Of a stretch of DNA of 64,000 bases, positions 11,099 through 23,845 are shown in pieces; the stretch's first letter is position 1, and the number at the start of each line of letters is the position of its first letter. Source of the stretch: Macrophomina tecta (Eukaryota > Ascomycota > Dothideomycetes > Botryosphaeriales > Botryosphaeriaceae). Made by a program: the position numbers and the translations under genes. Location of the stretch: NCBI GenBank assembly GCA_024180945.1, contig JAKSGN010000005.1, positions 3,472,001-3,536,000 on the forward strand, in the 5' to 3' direction. A model generated the notes under the pieces. It searched no databases. It was not told the DNA's origin and saw only the letters and a list, made by a program, of their open reading frames with translations.

Positions 11099-11850
11099 TT
11101 ATGAGATTGCTTGGCCGGTGGGGTTCCAATCATAAAAACTACCGGAAGTTGGTAAGTCGAGAAGTGAAACCTGCAGGGAGCAAGCGGAGAGGAACAGGAC
11201 CTCTATATGCGAAGAGCTCGCGCCAATCTATTGTAACGCTCTGTTGGGCAGGACATTCATCATCGATTATGAGGAGGTGTTACCGGAACGCACAAAGATG
11301 AAGGGACTTACAGCGACATTAATGTTCCTGATGGAGTGTAATCTACAACGAGGCTATCAGTAAAGAGGAGAGCAGCGACTATATCGTCAACTCCGCTCAC
11401 AACCGGTATCTTCATATAAGGGGACGGTCTCTCGCTTCTCAGCCTTTTTCTACTTCTTGTTTTCTGTTCTACTGGACTCTTAAGCATATGAGTAGACTGG
11501 TTGACAAGCACAACCGAAGATCTTTTCGAATATGATTTGGCGGGCTGACGAGGCATCTACGTCGCATTTTACACTCGTTGGTGATTCCACCTAGGAGACT
11601 TTTCAAAGGAGAGTATACGTTCTAGTATGTGGGATAATGTGAGTCGGACTGAGCCAGAAGTAGTTTGAGGTCATGTCCGAGGGTCGTATCTTCAAAGACA
11701 ACTGAACAGACTTTTTCTTACTCAGAGAGGGGTGGAGCTACCATCCGAAGACTGCCGCTTTCAGCTGATGCAGGCTAACGCATGAGATTAGAATTCTTCA
11801 TCAAATCATAGCTTAGACAGCCCCAGGAGATTGTCCCTGAGATAGGGGGC

Positions 11851-12519
11851 TCAAGGCCCACTCCTCCCAGTCCCGGACTCGAGGTCCCTGTACGCGGCCT
11901 CGTCCTCCTCGTCGCCCTCGCTTAGGGGCGTATACTCGGACGCCGACATCATGGTGGCGAAACTGCTCTTCTTGACGACACTCTGGCAGTGCGCACAGTC
12001 GCAGGCCCTGGAAATGACCATGTGCGGAATGCGGATGGCTACGAAGTACAGATGGATGGCGCTGCCAGCCAGATATACTTATTAGCAAGAATCGCTCTTT
12101 ACGACATGCTCATGAGTAAAAGAGAGGTATAAGGCTTACAAATTCGCGATCATGAATACTGTCCCGTACGTCCCCAGGATAATCAGCGACGTCTCGCGCC
12201 AGTATTCCTTGGTAAGGTCGACCCAGCTGCCGATCAGGATGCCCAGCAGCAGTGCCGCTAGCAGGAAGTCGGCGAAGAAGATGTTGGAGACCGACAGCGA
12301 CTGGATAGGCGAGCCGATGGTGGTGACGCGATCGCGGTAGAGGATCAGGGCCGCGAGGAGGGCGGAGCCAGCAAGGGGGAGGAGGCCGAGGGCGGGGACG
12401 GCGCGGCCAGAAGCGATGCCGTGGGCGAGAAGGAGCGGAAAGGCGAGGAGAAAGGAGTAGATGGTGACATGGCGGAGCAGGGTTGCCGGGTTGGTGGAGG
12501 ATTTGTTGGTTGAAGGCAT
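11851..12519 (-). CDS. small four-helix membrane protein, unknown
   Basis: Two exons, 12519-12140 and 12061-11851, give 196 residues. The 78-nt intron has donor GTAAGC and acceptor GGCAG. Four hydrophobic segments are visible (about residues 16-36, 41-62, 80-101 and 108-133; the splice junction falls in the last). The C-terminal third is cytosol-like and acidic, with a cysteine cluster RACDCAHCQ just after the last helix. I do not recognise the family. The cysteines could bind metal or be lipid-modified; both are inference. The clean splice and the continuous fourth helix across it support a real gene. Confidence 0.75.
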
Positions 12520-13498
12520 GGTTGCGGTTTAATGGTGGGAGGAGTTTGGTGTGTGATTGAGATGTTGATGGACGTGGTGTTTGAGATACGGCTTCAAGAC
12601 CGTGGATAGATAAATCGTTCCGGTATTACTAGGCAGATTTACGATGCGTAGAGGAATGATTCAAGTCCGAAGGATCAGTGAAACAGTGGACAGCCTTTGC
12701 TGCGCCTTGGCTTCCTGTGTTGTGGGTCTGCGCATAGCTCTGGGACCACATCAGAATCCTTCAGGCAGCGTATTCGAGAGGAAATGGGCAGTGACTTGCA
12801 AACCCAAGCGGCTATGCGCAGTTCTTGAGACGGGGGTGAATCCTTCGCGTGAGGCGTACGGTTGTTGGTCGTGCTCCCATTGGTGTTTGAGGCACAGCCA
12901 CAGGTTGTTTGGCCGACGATCGTTTAGGCAGCTTCGTGCGGCACAGAGACCAAGTTTAGAAATAGGCTGAGCAAATTCATATCTCATTAGTCTTCCGGTC
13001 AATAGACTTCAGAGTTTTTCTGAGGCTCGAATTGCAGTGTAAAGTGTCGTAGGGTAGGGTAATGCTACTAGTTCGTGAGAGGCAGGTCACCCTAAGCTCG
13101 AAAAGAACAAAGGGTGGTAGAGGCAAAGCAGCTCTTAACAGTACAAGTATGTATAGTGAAGAACCCGATACTCTCTTTCGAGGGAGGAATTATTGCGAGT
13201 CACCGATAGTGATCTTCTAAATTCGATCCATTTCGATTGCGCAGGGCTTCGCCGGAGAAGCACCCGTGCATTATGGAGAATTCCGACTTGTGCGCAAACG
13301 AAGAGACACGCAGCAGATGCCGACATTCCTATTGGCGAAGTGAGTGTTCCTTCGACTTTGTCACGACAGATGATCAGAACGAATTCCTCAAGCATATGTG
13401 GATATTAGTAAGACAACCGGCTGGCCCAGTCCCGTCATGTCCTCCAACGCCAATCGTAATGCAGACGCCACCCTCCAGCGCCCCTTTCAGTGGATATC
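12520..13498. other. intergenic, no gene seen
   Basis: Upstream flank of the minus-strand membrane-protein gene and downstream flank of DPM1. Only short open frames without recognisable features are present. Confidence 0.6.
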
Positions 13499-14777
<1,279 letters not shown>

Positions 14778-16057
14778 ATGCCCTCGCATACCGCCGCATC
14801 GACGCGTCCACGCGAACGCCCCCGCCCGCCGAACCCCGTCGCCGTGCAGAACGAGCAGCAGTGGATCTTTACCGAAGAAGAGCTGCAACACACGCCCTCG
14901 ATCGAGGATGGCATGTCGCCCGAGCAGGAGAAGGAGATGCGTTACAAGGGCATGACGTTCATATACCAGGTCGGCGCCATGTTGAAGTTGCCACAGCTCA
15001 CTCTGTCTACCGCCGGCGTCTTTCTGAACCGCTTCATCACCCGCCGCTCGCTGGTCAGCAAGGACGGATACAAAGCTCTCCACCACTACGTACGTCTCCC
15101 CTCTAGCCTGCTGCCGCCGCCACCGCCGCCGCCGTCGCCTCTAACCCGCTCCAGCAAATTGCCGCAACCGCCCTATTCCTCGCGACCAAGGTGGAAGAAA
15201 ACTGTCGCAAGATGAAAGAGTTAGTTATTGCGTGCTGCAGGGTCGCCCAAAAGAATCCAAATCTTCTCGTGGACGAGCAGACAAAAGATTTTTGGAGATG
15301 GCGCGACACCATCCTCTACAACGAGGACGTCCTGCTGGAGACCATCTGCTTCGACCTGACCATCGACTCGCCGCACAAGCTGCTGTTCGACATGTTGGTG
15401 TACCATGGGGTCGAGCACAACAAACGGCTCCGCAACGCAGCCTGGAGCTTCATCAATGACAGCAACCTAACGCAACTCTGCCTGCTCTTCACATCACGCA
15501 CGATAGCTGCAGCAGCACTGTACTGCGGCGCACGGCTGTGTGAGGTGGCATTCGAGGACGAGGAGGGCAAGCCCTGGTGGGAGATCCAGCACGTCAAGCT
15601 GAGGGACATCAGGCGGGCATGCAACTACATGGCGAACATCTACGAGAATGTCCCGCCGCAGAAGGGCGGCGAGAGCATCTACGTAGGTCTACGGACCCCG
15701 GAAGACGGCGATCCCCTGTACGCGCAGACGAGACTAAGGACATCGCAGACGCCCACGAGCCCTGCACCAAGCTCCGTTGGCATGGAGCGGACAGGCAGCG
15801 AGCAAGGCGTCAAGCGGTCGCGCGACGAGGTCACCAAGACGGAGAACGGAGACGGCGACGCGAATGGAAGCCGGAAGAACGAAGCGGAGGCGGCAGAGGC
15901 GGCGAAACACAAAGGAGTGCCCGAGGGAGAACCGGAAGCAAAGCGAATCAAAACAGAGGCCAACGGAGCAGGTTTAGACGCACAGGGGTCCACGGGAGAA
16001 GGGAAGGGAACAGCCGCGGAAGAGGACCTCAGCGAAGAAGGCGAAGTGGAGGAATAG
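14778..16057 (+). CDS. P-TEFb-type cyclin (Pch1/cyclin T/K-like)
   Basis: Regulatory subunit of a kinase that phosphorylates the C-terminal domain of RNA polymerase II, in the nucleus. Exons are 14778-15089 and 15155-16057 (65-nt intron in a proline-coding stretch), 404 residues. The first cyclin box starts near residue 55 (GMTFIYQVGAMLKLPQ) and includes the segment TALFLATKVEENCRK across the junction. The second fold follows, with FDLTIDSPHKLLFDML and IAAAALYCGARL. The tail from about residue 240 is disordered, rich in Glu, Lys, Ala and Gly, and ends acidic. The box sequence fits cyclin T/K/Pch1 better than cell-cycle cyclins. Which kinase it serves (Cdk9/Bur1 or Ctk1-like) cannot be decided here. 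Confidence 0.85.
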
Positions 16058-16878
16058 TGGCCCTGCGTGGAGACAGTACCCAATCCCCGGTTCTGAGTGA
16101 TTTATCCAAGTTTGTGGAGAGCACAACACCAGCTAAGAGTCAAGATGCAGCAAGGGTGTGCGGAGGGGTAGTCGCTGGTATCAGGTGAGAGTTTTATGTT
16201 ATTGCATCAGCGCAGGCGTTTGGGTGGACACTGGCACCGGGGGCGTTTGGGCCAATTTGCTACGGAGACACTCCATGGGGGGCATGGCCCTTTTTTTTTT
16301 TTTTTTTTTTTTGAGATAACCCACGGGGAACAGGCAAGACAACGTGGAAGTCAGACGATACAATCAATTGATGTATTAGCATCAAGCAGCGGCAGATGGC
16401 TTCACAGTGCCTGCAGGCAAGCCGACGGGTGGCCCTTAGTAATGAGGGATCTGCTGTCGGGATATTTTGCATCTGGCAGGCGTCACAGCCAATGACAGGA
16501 GTCAATTCAGAGGACGCCGAGGCCAGGCCGAAGGAGCCGGACGGGAACTGCGATAAGCGTTCCCTGAAGTCATCGTGTGCTTGTGGAGCGCCGGCGCGGC
16601 ATTGCACACCATGATGCCCGCCCGCCGCGACAGAGTACTTAACTGGCCGAGGCTATTGCTTTACTCCCACCGCCGACCAATTCTCCATAAGGCCCGACCT
16701 GCGCACTTCCCCCCGTCTGGCGCAAGCCCGCCAATCCCTCTAAACTTTTTTTTCTTTACTTCTCTAGAATTTCCGAAGCCATAGTGGTCCCTTTCTTTTT
16801 TTTTTCCGCTCTCTCTTACCTTTTTGTGCACTCCTCAAGAGCACGTTCAATCAAGATACCCGCGTCATAAACTACGCA
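16058..16878. other. intergenic, poly-T and pyrimidine-rich promoter
   Basis: Tandem spacing between the cyclin and the 2EXR gene. A run of 22 T lies at 16291-16312. The last 140 bases before the next start are T- and CT-rich, as in many fungal core promoters. Confidence 0.6.
16291..16312. repeat. poly-T run
   Basis: Twenty-two consecutive T on the plus strand, in intergenic sequence. Confidence 0.9.
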
Positions 16879-17036
16879 ATGTCTACCAAACAAACTTCTC
16901 CCTTCCTGCGCCTTCCCACCGAGATCAGACTCATGATCTATGAGGAGCTCCTCCTGCCTCCCACATCCAATGAGCCACGTTCTCCCAACGGCAAATTTGT
17001 GGCGCCCATCTACCGGGAGGACGAGCTCAGCAGCAG

Positions 17037-17067
<31 letters not shown>

Positions 17068-17931
17068 ACCACCACCGCCGCCGCCGCAGCAGCCGGCGCC
17101 ACACCTTCCCACCACCACCCACGCGCCCCTCGCACCCTACAGATCCGCACCATCGACCCAGCCAAGCTCTCCCTCGTCCTCCCACCGCACTCCACGCGCC
17201 CCACCTACCACATCCGCGACGTCTTCCGGCGCAGCACACAAGCCACAAGCTTCGCGCTGGCCAACAACCCAGGCCTGCACCCTTCCATCCTGTCGACGTG
17301 CCGGCAGTGCCACGCCGAGGCCGCGGAGCTGCTTTACGGCGGCGCTCACGCCTTCGACTTCGACACGCACATCGAGGCCATCGTGCCCTTTTTCTCCGCG
17401 CTGACGCCGCTCGCGCGCTCCTTCGTGTGCCGCGTCGCGCTCGTCAAGCGCGCGCTCACGCTGTGCAAGGAGTTCGACCGCGCCGAGTGGCGCGCCGCCT
17501 TCGCCTACATGGCCCGCGAGCTGAACGTCGCGGCGCTGGGCTTGAGCCTGCGGGTCGTGGCGGGGAAGCCGTCGGGAGAAGGCGGGTGGGAGGAGGCGCC
17601 CACGTTGACGGCCGAGCACTTTAGGCTCATACAGCCGCGCAGCGTGAGGTCGCGGCCGGCGTCGGGGGATGGGGGTGGGAGTGGGGGTGGGGTGGAGAAG
17701 AGTTCGGATGGGGAGTTGTCGTATGGATTGGGGTTGAAGGCGATTGCCGGCGTGGATTTTGAGTGGGTGGGCCAGTTGCTGTGGTTGAGGGGGTTGAGGG
17801 ATATTCAGATCGAGGCCATTGTCGAGCACTGTCCGACGCCCATGAGCGAGACGATGGCTTTCTGGGTGAGTTTCTCGAAGAGCGTGGAGGCGGGGTTCAG
17901 GGATTGGGTTAGAGGCGTGATGTTGGCCTAG
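16879..17931 (+). CDS. 2EXR-domain protein
   Basis: Single exon, 350 residues. The N-terminus FLRLPTEIRLMIYEELL is the hallmark of the fungal 2EXR (F-box-like) family, which is greatly expanded in filamentous ascomycetes and has no settled biochemical role. A second conserved piece, HPSILSTCRQCHAEAAELLYGG (about residues 133-154), is the usual partner motif. Between them sits a low-complexity insert of Ser, Thr and Ala encoded by a CAC/ACC repeat at about 17030-17100. A glycine-rich linker lies near residue 265. The gene is very GC-rich, so the opposite strand is open for 295 codons; I regard that as a shadow. Confidence 0.8.
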
Positions 17932-18736
17932 GGTTTTGCGGCGGAAGGGAAGTGGTGTGAGACGGTCCGTGGGCGTGGCGGGGCGAGGGCGGGGATGTCG
18001 TATGAGTTTCGATGGGTTGATCAACGGCAGCCGGGGCGAGTATTCGCTTCATGTGGTTGCTCAGCGTCCAATCACGTAGCAGTTACTAAGATGATGTAAT
18101 TTAATTGCGGTGAAATTGCAAGCTTTTCGTAGCAGCAGTATCCTGGAAGGTTACTATGAAGCCTATACACTTATCCATATGCAAAGACCTAGGGAAGATT
18201 GTCAAGGTTTAAGTCGTGATGATTGCTTGGACTACGTATGAGTGATGCTGCAGTTGAACACTATTTATCTTGCCGAGTCCTGCTTCCTTCCCACTGACGA
18301 CTTAAGCGGTTAATGGTGAGGTAACGTGCGCACTGCGTTCCAGGTACCGACCGCAAATGCACAACGCAATCCGAAGCCAACCATTGAGCCCGGCGCAGTG
18401 GAACCCTCGACGAGCACACCCTGAAGTTAAGAAGGCGGCAGGCGATGATTCGCGCAATGGTGGATTGCTAACGACCATCCGAGGATCAGTCCGAACACAT
18501 ACGGCAAGCCAAAACCCATAAATCTTTCTGCGGTGAATTTTGGTTGTGCGTCCCGCCAAAGGCTGAAAAAAAAAAGGCACTAATGAGGCGTGATCCTGCA
18601 ATTGAATTTAGTCTATCCAGTTGAACTTGCGGACTATGAGAGAGCATTCTCGTGATAGAAACGGGAATTGGGAACAGGGGTAAGATCCAGCCACATGCTT
18701 TGAGTCTTAAATTCGCACATCTACTTCTTGAAGATC

Positions 18737-18977
18737 TCCCCAAAAAGCTGGTCGGCGTCTTCAGCAGCAATACCGGGGCTTTGGTGATATTCAGGGCCTT
18801 GGAAAGAATGAGGAAGCGGCGGGGCTCTGCAATCAAGATGTCGCAGCCTCTGGCGATCTCTTGCTTTTGGGCGGAGCATTTATCGGCGTGGGCGGCAATT
18901 GAAACAGCAACGTCGATATCCACGGAGCAGTGACCTGGTGGTATCGTAGGGCCGAATCGCAAGGCCAGTTGTCAAGC
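18737..18977 (-). pseudogene. possible DEAD-box helicase relic
   Basis: A stop-free minus-strand frame beginning after TGA near 18977 encodes QKQEIARGCDILIAEPRR followed shortly by VLLLKTPTSFLG. The first piece resembles the stretch of DEAD-box helicases ending in motif Ib (usual form RGCDILIATPGR). The second aligns in spacing with motif II (usual form VLDEADxFLG). If so, TPGR has become EPRR and DEAD has become KTPT, so it could not be an active ATPase. There is no ATG near the start and nothing helicase-like further downstream. Chance resemblance remains possible. Confidence 0.3.
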
Positions 18978-19991
18978 AGAGAATAAGTGCTTGGAGAGGG
19001 AAAGAAGACTGCTCTGCACTGGACTTGGACCGTAACTCGAAAGATGACCCTAGTGTTTGCTACCCTGAACATTACTCCCTGGCTAAGCATTTAACCCCTC
19101 GGGACTGCTTGGCCATGTCGCGCCTAGTCGTGAAAGATTCGCATGCTCTTGCTGCTGGCTATGATGGTCGAGGAGGAGCGAGACGGTTTGCTGGGGGTAC
19201 GGGTAGGCTGTGACGAGAGAGCCTCTGCCGGCAGACATCATCGTTGTACTCGAGCGCCGTTGAAAGCGAAAATGGAGAAGCTGCTTCTCTCATGTACTAC
19301 TGCATGGGTTGTGAATGGTTGTTCGCTGTGTGAGGCATGACTGCGCGTACGCGTGACTTGCTCCCTCGCGCCATGGGCGAAGATAAGGAGCACGATGCGG
19401 GCTGAAACTGCGAGGATAACGTGATCGAGAGAGTGATATGCAAAACTGAAAATAGCTAAAGGTGAGCACGTCGTTAGTATGGGTGTGGATATGGAGCTGC
19501 TGCGGTACCGATGTTGTTCGTTGGCTGGACGGGAGGTGAAGGTAGGCGAAGGTCGGTGAAGGGGACGGAAGCCAAGCAGGTGGCACTGCCAGATCGCGAC
19601 TTCCATGACTAGGGCTTTAGATATGATAGCCCTTTACAATATTTGGGTTAATATAACCCCCGAAAATAATGTTCATTACATCTTACTCCATTTCTCGCCT
19701 GATCGACCCCGATGATGCACTGGATAACCAGATGGGCTGCATCCGATACACATTCCGCGCACCGGGAGAGTGAAAAGGGCACTTCGAGTAGTGACGGGGT
19801 TCGAGACGCAGTACAAAAACCAGCGACGTTAGTCTGAGCCTCTAGAGTCAGTTCTATTAGGCCTTACAAGAGGGGCTCTGTGCTCGCAAGAGACGGATAG
19901 TTTTGTCTTTAGTGCTGAATCTTATTTATGTTGACTATCGCTGACGCCGCAAACTGGTAGGATAAGGAGTACATGAGAGAGCACGAAGGCG

Positions 19992-20062
19992 GTTGAAGCA
20001 GTCATCTGGATCTAACCGTTTCATGGGTATAGGAGTATTCAGAGCTGAACGACTGCTTCCAC
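19992..20062. repeat. inverted-repeat element, copy 1
   Basis: The left arm at 19992-20005 (GTTGAAGCAGTCAT) is the near-perfect reverse complement of the right arm at 20049-20062 (ACGACTGCTTCCAC), with about 43 bases between them. A diverged second copy lies about 290 bases to the right. Confidence 0.7.
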
Positions 20063-20284
20063 TCCCCTTGGCGAGCGGATCACTTTACAGCATACTTCGC
20101 ACGTAGGAGAAGCCTTTCGGAGACTGGTGTACTTCCCAAGATGGCCATGTATATTCCTCAACGAAGGCATGCCGCTGCAATTCCTGTTGTCGAAAGCTCT
20201 GCCACAAAAAAAAAAAAGAAAAGAAAAAGGCAGGGCTCCTGAGCTTTGACGTCCGGTACCAGGTATGTACAGTACAAAAGGGCA

Positions 20285-20354
20285 ATTGAAGCCACCATCT
20301 GGATGAGTTGCCATATATAAATGGTGAAAGACATGCCTGGACGACTGCTTCAAC
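20285..20354. repeat. inverted-repeat element, copy 2
   Basis: The left arm at 20285-20300 is diverged (TTGAAGCCACCATC) but shares CATCTGGAT with copy 1. The right arm at 20341-20354 (ACGACTGCTTCAAC) is almost identical to that of copy 1. The two copies are in the same orientation, with similar length. Confidence 0.6.
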
Positions 20355-20616
20355 TCTCCGCGGGCGAGCGCATTTTTGTCACTTCAAGCGGCCGGATATA
20401 GCGTGTCTTCAGCACTTACTGGAAACAGTTCCAGCCCCTAATCCACACGAAGCACCTATAGCACCAAAATAATTGCAGACTAAAGTGGCATCAAATGACT
20501 CTAATAATTTTTTGCTAAACCAAACACACATCCCCTCCCCTGCCAGCTGTAATTTCATTCACCAATCAAACAGCAACCCGCCCTCTACGAAAGCCTGTTT
20601 CTCCAACAACTCCATC

Positions 20617-23600
20617 TCACATACCCGATCCGGTCTGCTCAATCCCATGCTTGCCATCAGCATCTCCGACAGTCTCCTCGCCATCTTTCACAACAACAGA
20701 TCCCTCTTCGGGCGCCCGTCCACCAATATAAGCGGTCAGCTTCTCAGTGCCGCCTCCTACCTTCGGGATCTCGACATCCTGCTGGCCGGTCTGCGCGGCC
20801 GAGTCGGAAGTCTTTGATTGCGTAGGCGCGAGCTTCGTCTCTTCCTCTACATTCGTCTCCGCACTCAGATCCGGGACGACCCGGGTAGCGTCAGTCTCAC
20901 CAGCCTTGGGGATTTCAGGCTCGAGCTCCTTTTCAGCAGCAGGAGAATCGCTGGGGGCAGGCTTTGGGTTGGGAGGGACCTGAGTGGCGACTGACGCCTC
21001 AGCAGCCGTGGGCTTCTCCTCAATAGGATCAGACTTTTCCTCTTCAGCAGGATCAGACGTCTTGGCATCGACAGGCTCAGATTTCTTTTCTGCGGCAGGC
21101 TTTGATGAAGGAACTTCAACATCACCATCGTCTGAGATGGAGAAGACCGTCTGGATGGTGCCGAGAGAGAGGACCTGCTCGGTCTTCTTTTCTGCGGGCG
21201 CGGCAGCTGCAGCTGCGGAAGGCGACGCCGCGGGCTTCCTACGAGCTGGTCCCTTGGCGCGACCCTTGCGTGCATCGGCCAAAGGAGCCTTCTCTTTCTG
21301 CTCCTCTTCCTTCTCCCTCTCTTCCTCCTTACGTTTCGGTGCTTGGGGACCAAGCTGAAGACGGCTGTTCAAGTCATTCAAGAAGCCAGCTTTCAAAGCC
21401 GCAATCTTGCCCCCACCAGGACGCGAAGGAACCGGCGGCTTTGGCTTAGTACCGGCAGCTGAAGCTTCCTCACTCCCTGTGCTGCCACCCGAAGTGACCT
21501 TGGACAGCGGTACCTGCTCGTCAGAAGCTTTGTGGCCAGGTCTCGCCGGGCGGACTGGTATCTGAGGCTTCGGCCGTTCAGGAATAGTGGGGGCTTTCTT
21601 GTCAACGGGGGAAGCTCCTTGACTTTCCCCGAGTTTCGAGCGGCCTGCGGGGCGTGAGGGAATATTGGGACGAGGGGGAACTTGTGGACGCTCCTCTACC
21701 GTTGACTTGGGTTCCACGGGGCTTTCTGTATCATCAGTCTGAGGAGCTTGGACCTCCGTGACGAGTTGGAGCTCGCTCGGAGTATCTTCCCAAATGTCCT
21801 GACTAGGGAACCTCTGCTGCATTCCAGGGCGTGATGGCATATCGCCAAGAACGTCCTTGTTAAAATGTGATTTACTCGGGCGCTTTTGATGGTCTGCAAG
21901 GAAGCTTTTGTTGTCCTCTTCCTTGGGGGTAACCTCTGCCTTCCGTTTGTCCTCCGCTTCTGGTTTCTCGAATACTTGAGAAGACTGCAGTGACGCGGTA
22001 TCGGACTGAGGCTCATCAGGAATTTCGGGTGTCTCAACAGGAATTTCGGGTGTCTCAACTTCAGTTTGCAGCTGCAGACTGCTCGGGGTATCCTCCCAAA
22101 CGTCTTGACTCGGGAAATGATGACGTGCAAGATCAGGGCGCTTGAGTTTATCAGCAGCAGTGATGGGCTTCTCCGCCGGCTTCTTCTCATCATCGTCCTC
22201 AGGGAAAAGCGGTTCATACTCCTGCACATTGTCAAGAGGGGTACCGTTGCGATCCTCCTCACCACTCTTCCAACGAGACAGGCCCATGCCACTAGTAGGC
22301 CGGCTAGTCGGACGACTGCTAGAACGGCGGTGGGCATAGTCAGCTTCTTGACTCAACCTGCGTTCACGTTCCAATTCAGCCGGCACTGCTGGTTGCATAT
22401 GCTCAGCACCAGGGGTTTTGTGCCTTTCCAACTCGTCTGAGGCCAGAATCGGCGTGCCCCGCCCATCCTCAGTGACGAACCCATCATGATCTTCGTCTGC
22501 GCCACCGGCAGAGAAGTTCTCGGCTTCTGGGCCACCACCGTGAATGTGGCTTCGCGCGTTAGTGGGAGGGTCGATATGGATCACATCGTCCTCATCGGGC
22601 TCGATAGCGGAGGTGTCCTTGTCCATGACGTTGCTGGGATTGCTACTCTTGCGGAGAGGTGACTCGGCGTGAGTCTGCGAGCTGGACTTGCGCTCCTTGG
22701 GAGCCTTGGACGTCGGTCGGGGCGAGGCCATACGGGAAGCATATTCTTCAGTTGCAATGTAGCCGATCTCCTCTGCGGGAGTGCCAATAGCGCCAGGAGA
22801 CGCACCTGAGTGGACGATTAGTGGGTCGAAGGTCGCGGTCGACCTAACATGCTAGCAATAGCTTACCCATTCCAACGCCGTGCGCGGCGCTATCACGAAC
22901 AAGCCTGTTGAGCTCCTCGCTGCTCAGAGCCCACTCCTTCCTATTGTCCTGAATAGCCGGGCCGTACTCGCCCTGAGCCTCCCGGGCAGCGTCCTCCGGG
23001 TGCTTGGCGTACCATTGCTTCTCAAAGTTGTCCTGAGGCTTCACGCCATGGCCGTGAAGGCCATAGCTTCCGGGAGGACCGTGGAAGACTTCCCGGCCGC
23101 TCTTGGTGCGGGTGTGATTCCTTTGTCCTCCACTGTTGAAGAAGCCAACACCGGTGGCCGGCATACTCGAATTGTTCGATGGGGTAGGAGCTTGTACGTC
23201 GCCAGCATTGGGATACATTGGTACCTGGAGACCAATCTCGGGGATGCCATGCTCGAACTCGGCCCCGTACAGCGACTGGGGGCGGGAGCGGGCGCCAGTG
23301 GACGAACTGGTCCTCGTGGGGCGTTCGGTGTCCGATTGCGAAGGAGCTCTGCCATGCGAGGGACCTCTTCCATGCGAGGGGGCCCTCCCGAAGCCGGCAG
23401 CAGCGGCCTGTTCCGAGTCGGTGCGCGTGACAGCAGCAATTCGTGAGCGAGCTGTTGACTGGGGCATCTCTGCGGTGGGAGCGTGGAGCTTCAGGCCCTC
23501 AGCGTCGCGGGTCTGCCTCGGGGCGTTTTCGTCGACCGGAGGAGTCTCGAGGCCTTCATATTCGCTGCCCTCCTGGCCAATCGAGGGCAGCGTGACGCTG

Positions 23601-23845
23601 GGAGGGCGGGCCGGGAGGTCAGAGGCGGAAAGCCTCTTGCTGGCATTACCGGAGCCATTGACGAAGCTGGGATCGTTCAGAGGGGAGCGGGCGAAGGTGT
23701 CACGGTTAGGCGAGACGGAGCGCTCGATGCTGCGCTTCGGGCGCGGGGGAATCTTGGGAACATCGCCAGCAATTGTGGGCACGTTCTGGCTCTGCTGGGA
23801 GCGAGCCGGGCGCTGCGGTATCGAGGGAGCCGCCATGCTGGGCAT
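20617..23845 (-). CDS. AIM21: AIM21-like actin-patch regulator
   Basis: Exons are 23845-22867 and 22805-20617 (61-nt intron), 1055 residues. The protein is largely disordered and rich in proline-arginine motifs of the SH3-binding type, for example IPQRPARS, IPPRPKRS, IPVRPARPGHK and PPVPSRPGGG. The conserved motif FPSQDxWEDTPSxLQL occurs twice, near residues 556 and 662. These features match fungal AIM21 proteins. In budding yeast Aim21, with Tda2, acts at cortical actin patches and limits barbed-end growth; the mitochondrial name comes from a screen. Extension of that role to this organism is inference. The C-terminal third is rich in Ala, Glu and Lys. The splice joins Gly codons cleanly (VGMG to ASPG). 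Confidence 0.85.

Larger units (their letters stand above)
8987..11850. other. gene-poor region after galactokinase
   Basis: No confident gene. It holds the galactokinase 3' flank, a possible two-exon minus-strand relic (9727-10133, listed separately), a GAC/GAT repeat at 11043-11098, and short open frames on both strands, such as minus 10658-10906 and 11308-11556. I cannot separate those from chance, since opposite strands are equally open. Confidence 0.5.
17932..20616. other. gene-poor region, 2.7 kb
   Basis: No intact gene. It contains a possible helicase-like relic (18737-18977, minus), a duplicated inverted-repeat element (19992-20354), and the region downstream of the minus-strand AIM21 gene. 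Other open frames are short and unsupported. Confidence 0.55.

Noticed and set aside
10824..11133. minus-strand frames with long Ile/Val or His runs
   Set aside because: The runs are translations of the GAC/GAT repeat and would mimic a membrane helix or metal site falsely.
11308..11556. 82-codon minus-strand frame
   Set aside because: It has a start codon but no codon bias, motif or splice context.
17137..18024. 295-codon minus-strand open frame
   Set aside because: Mirror of the GC-rich 2EXR gene; composition dominated by Arg, Pro and His with no motif.
18380..18445. possible 5S rRNA fragment
   Set aside because: Only a short stretch resembles the conserved AAGTTAAG region, and the rest does not match a fungal 5S gene.
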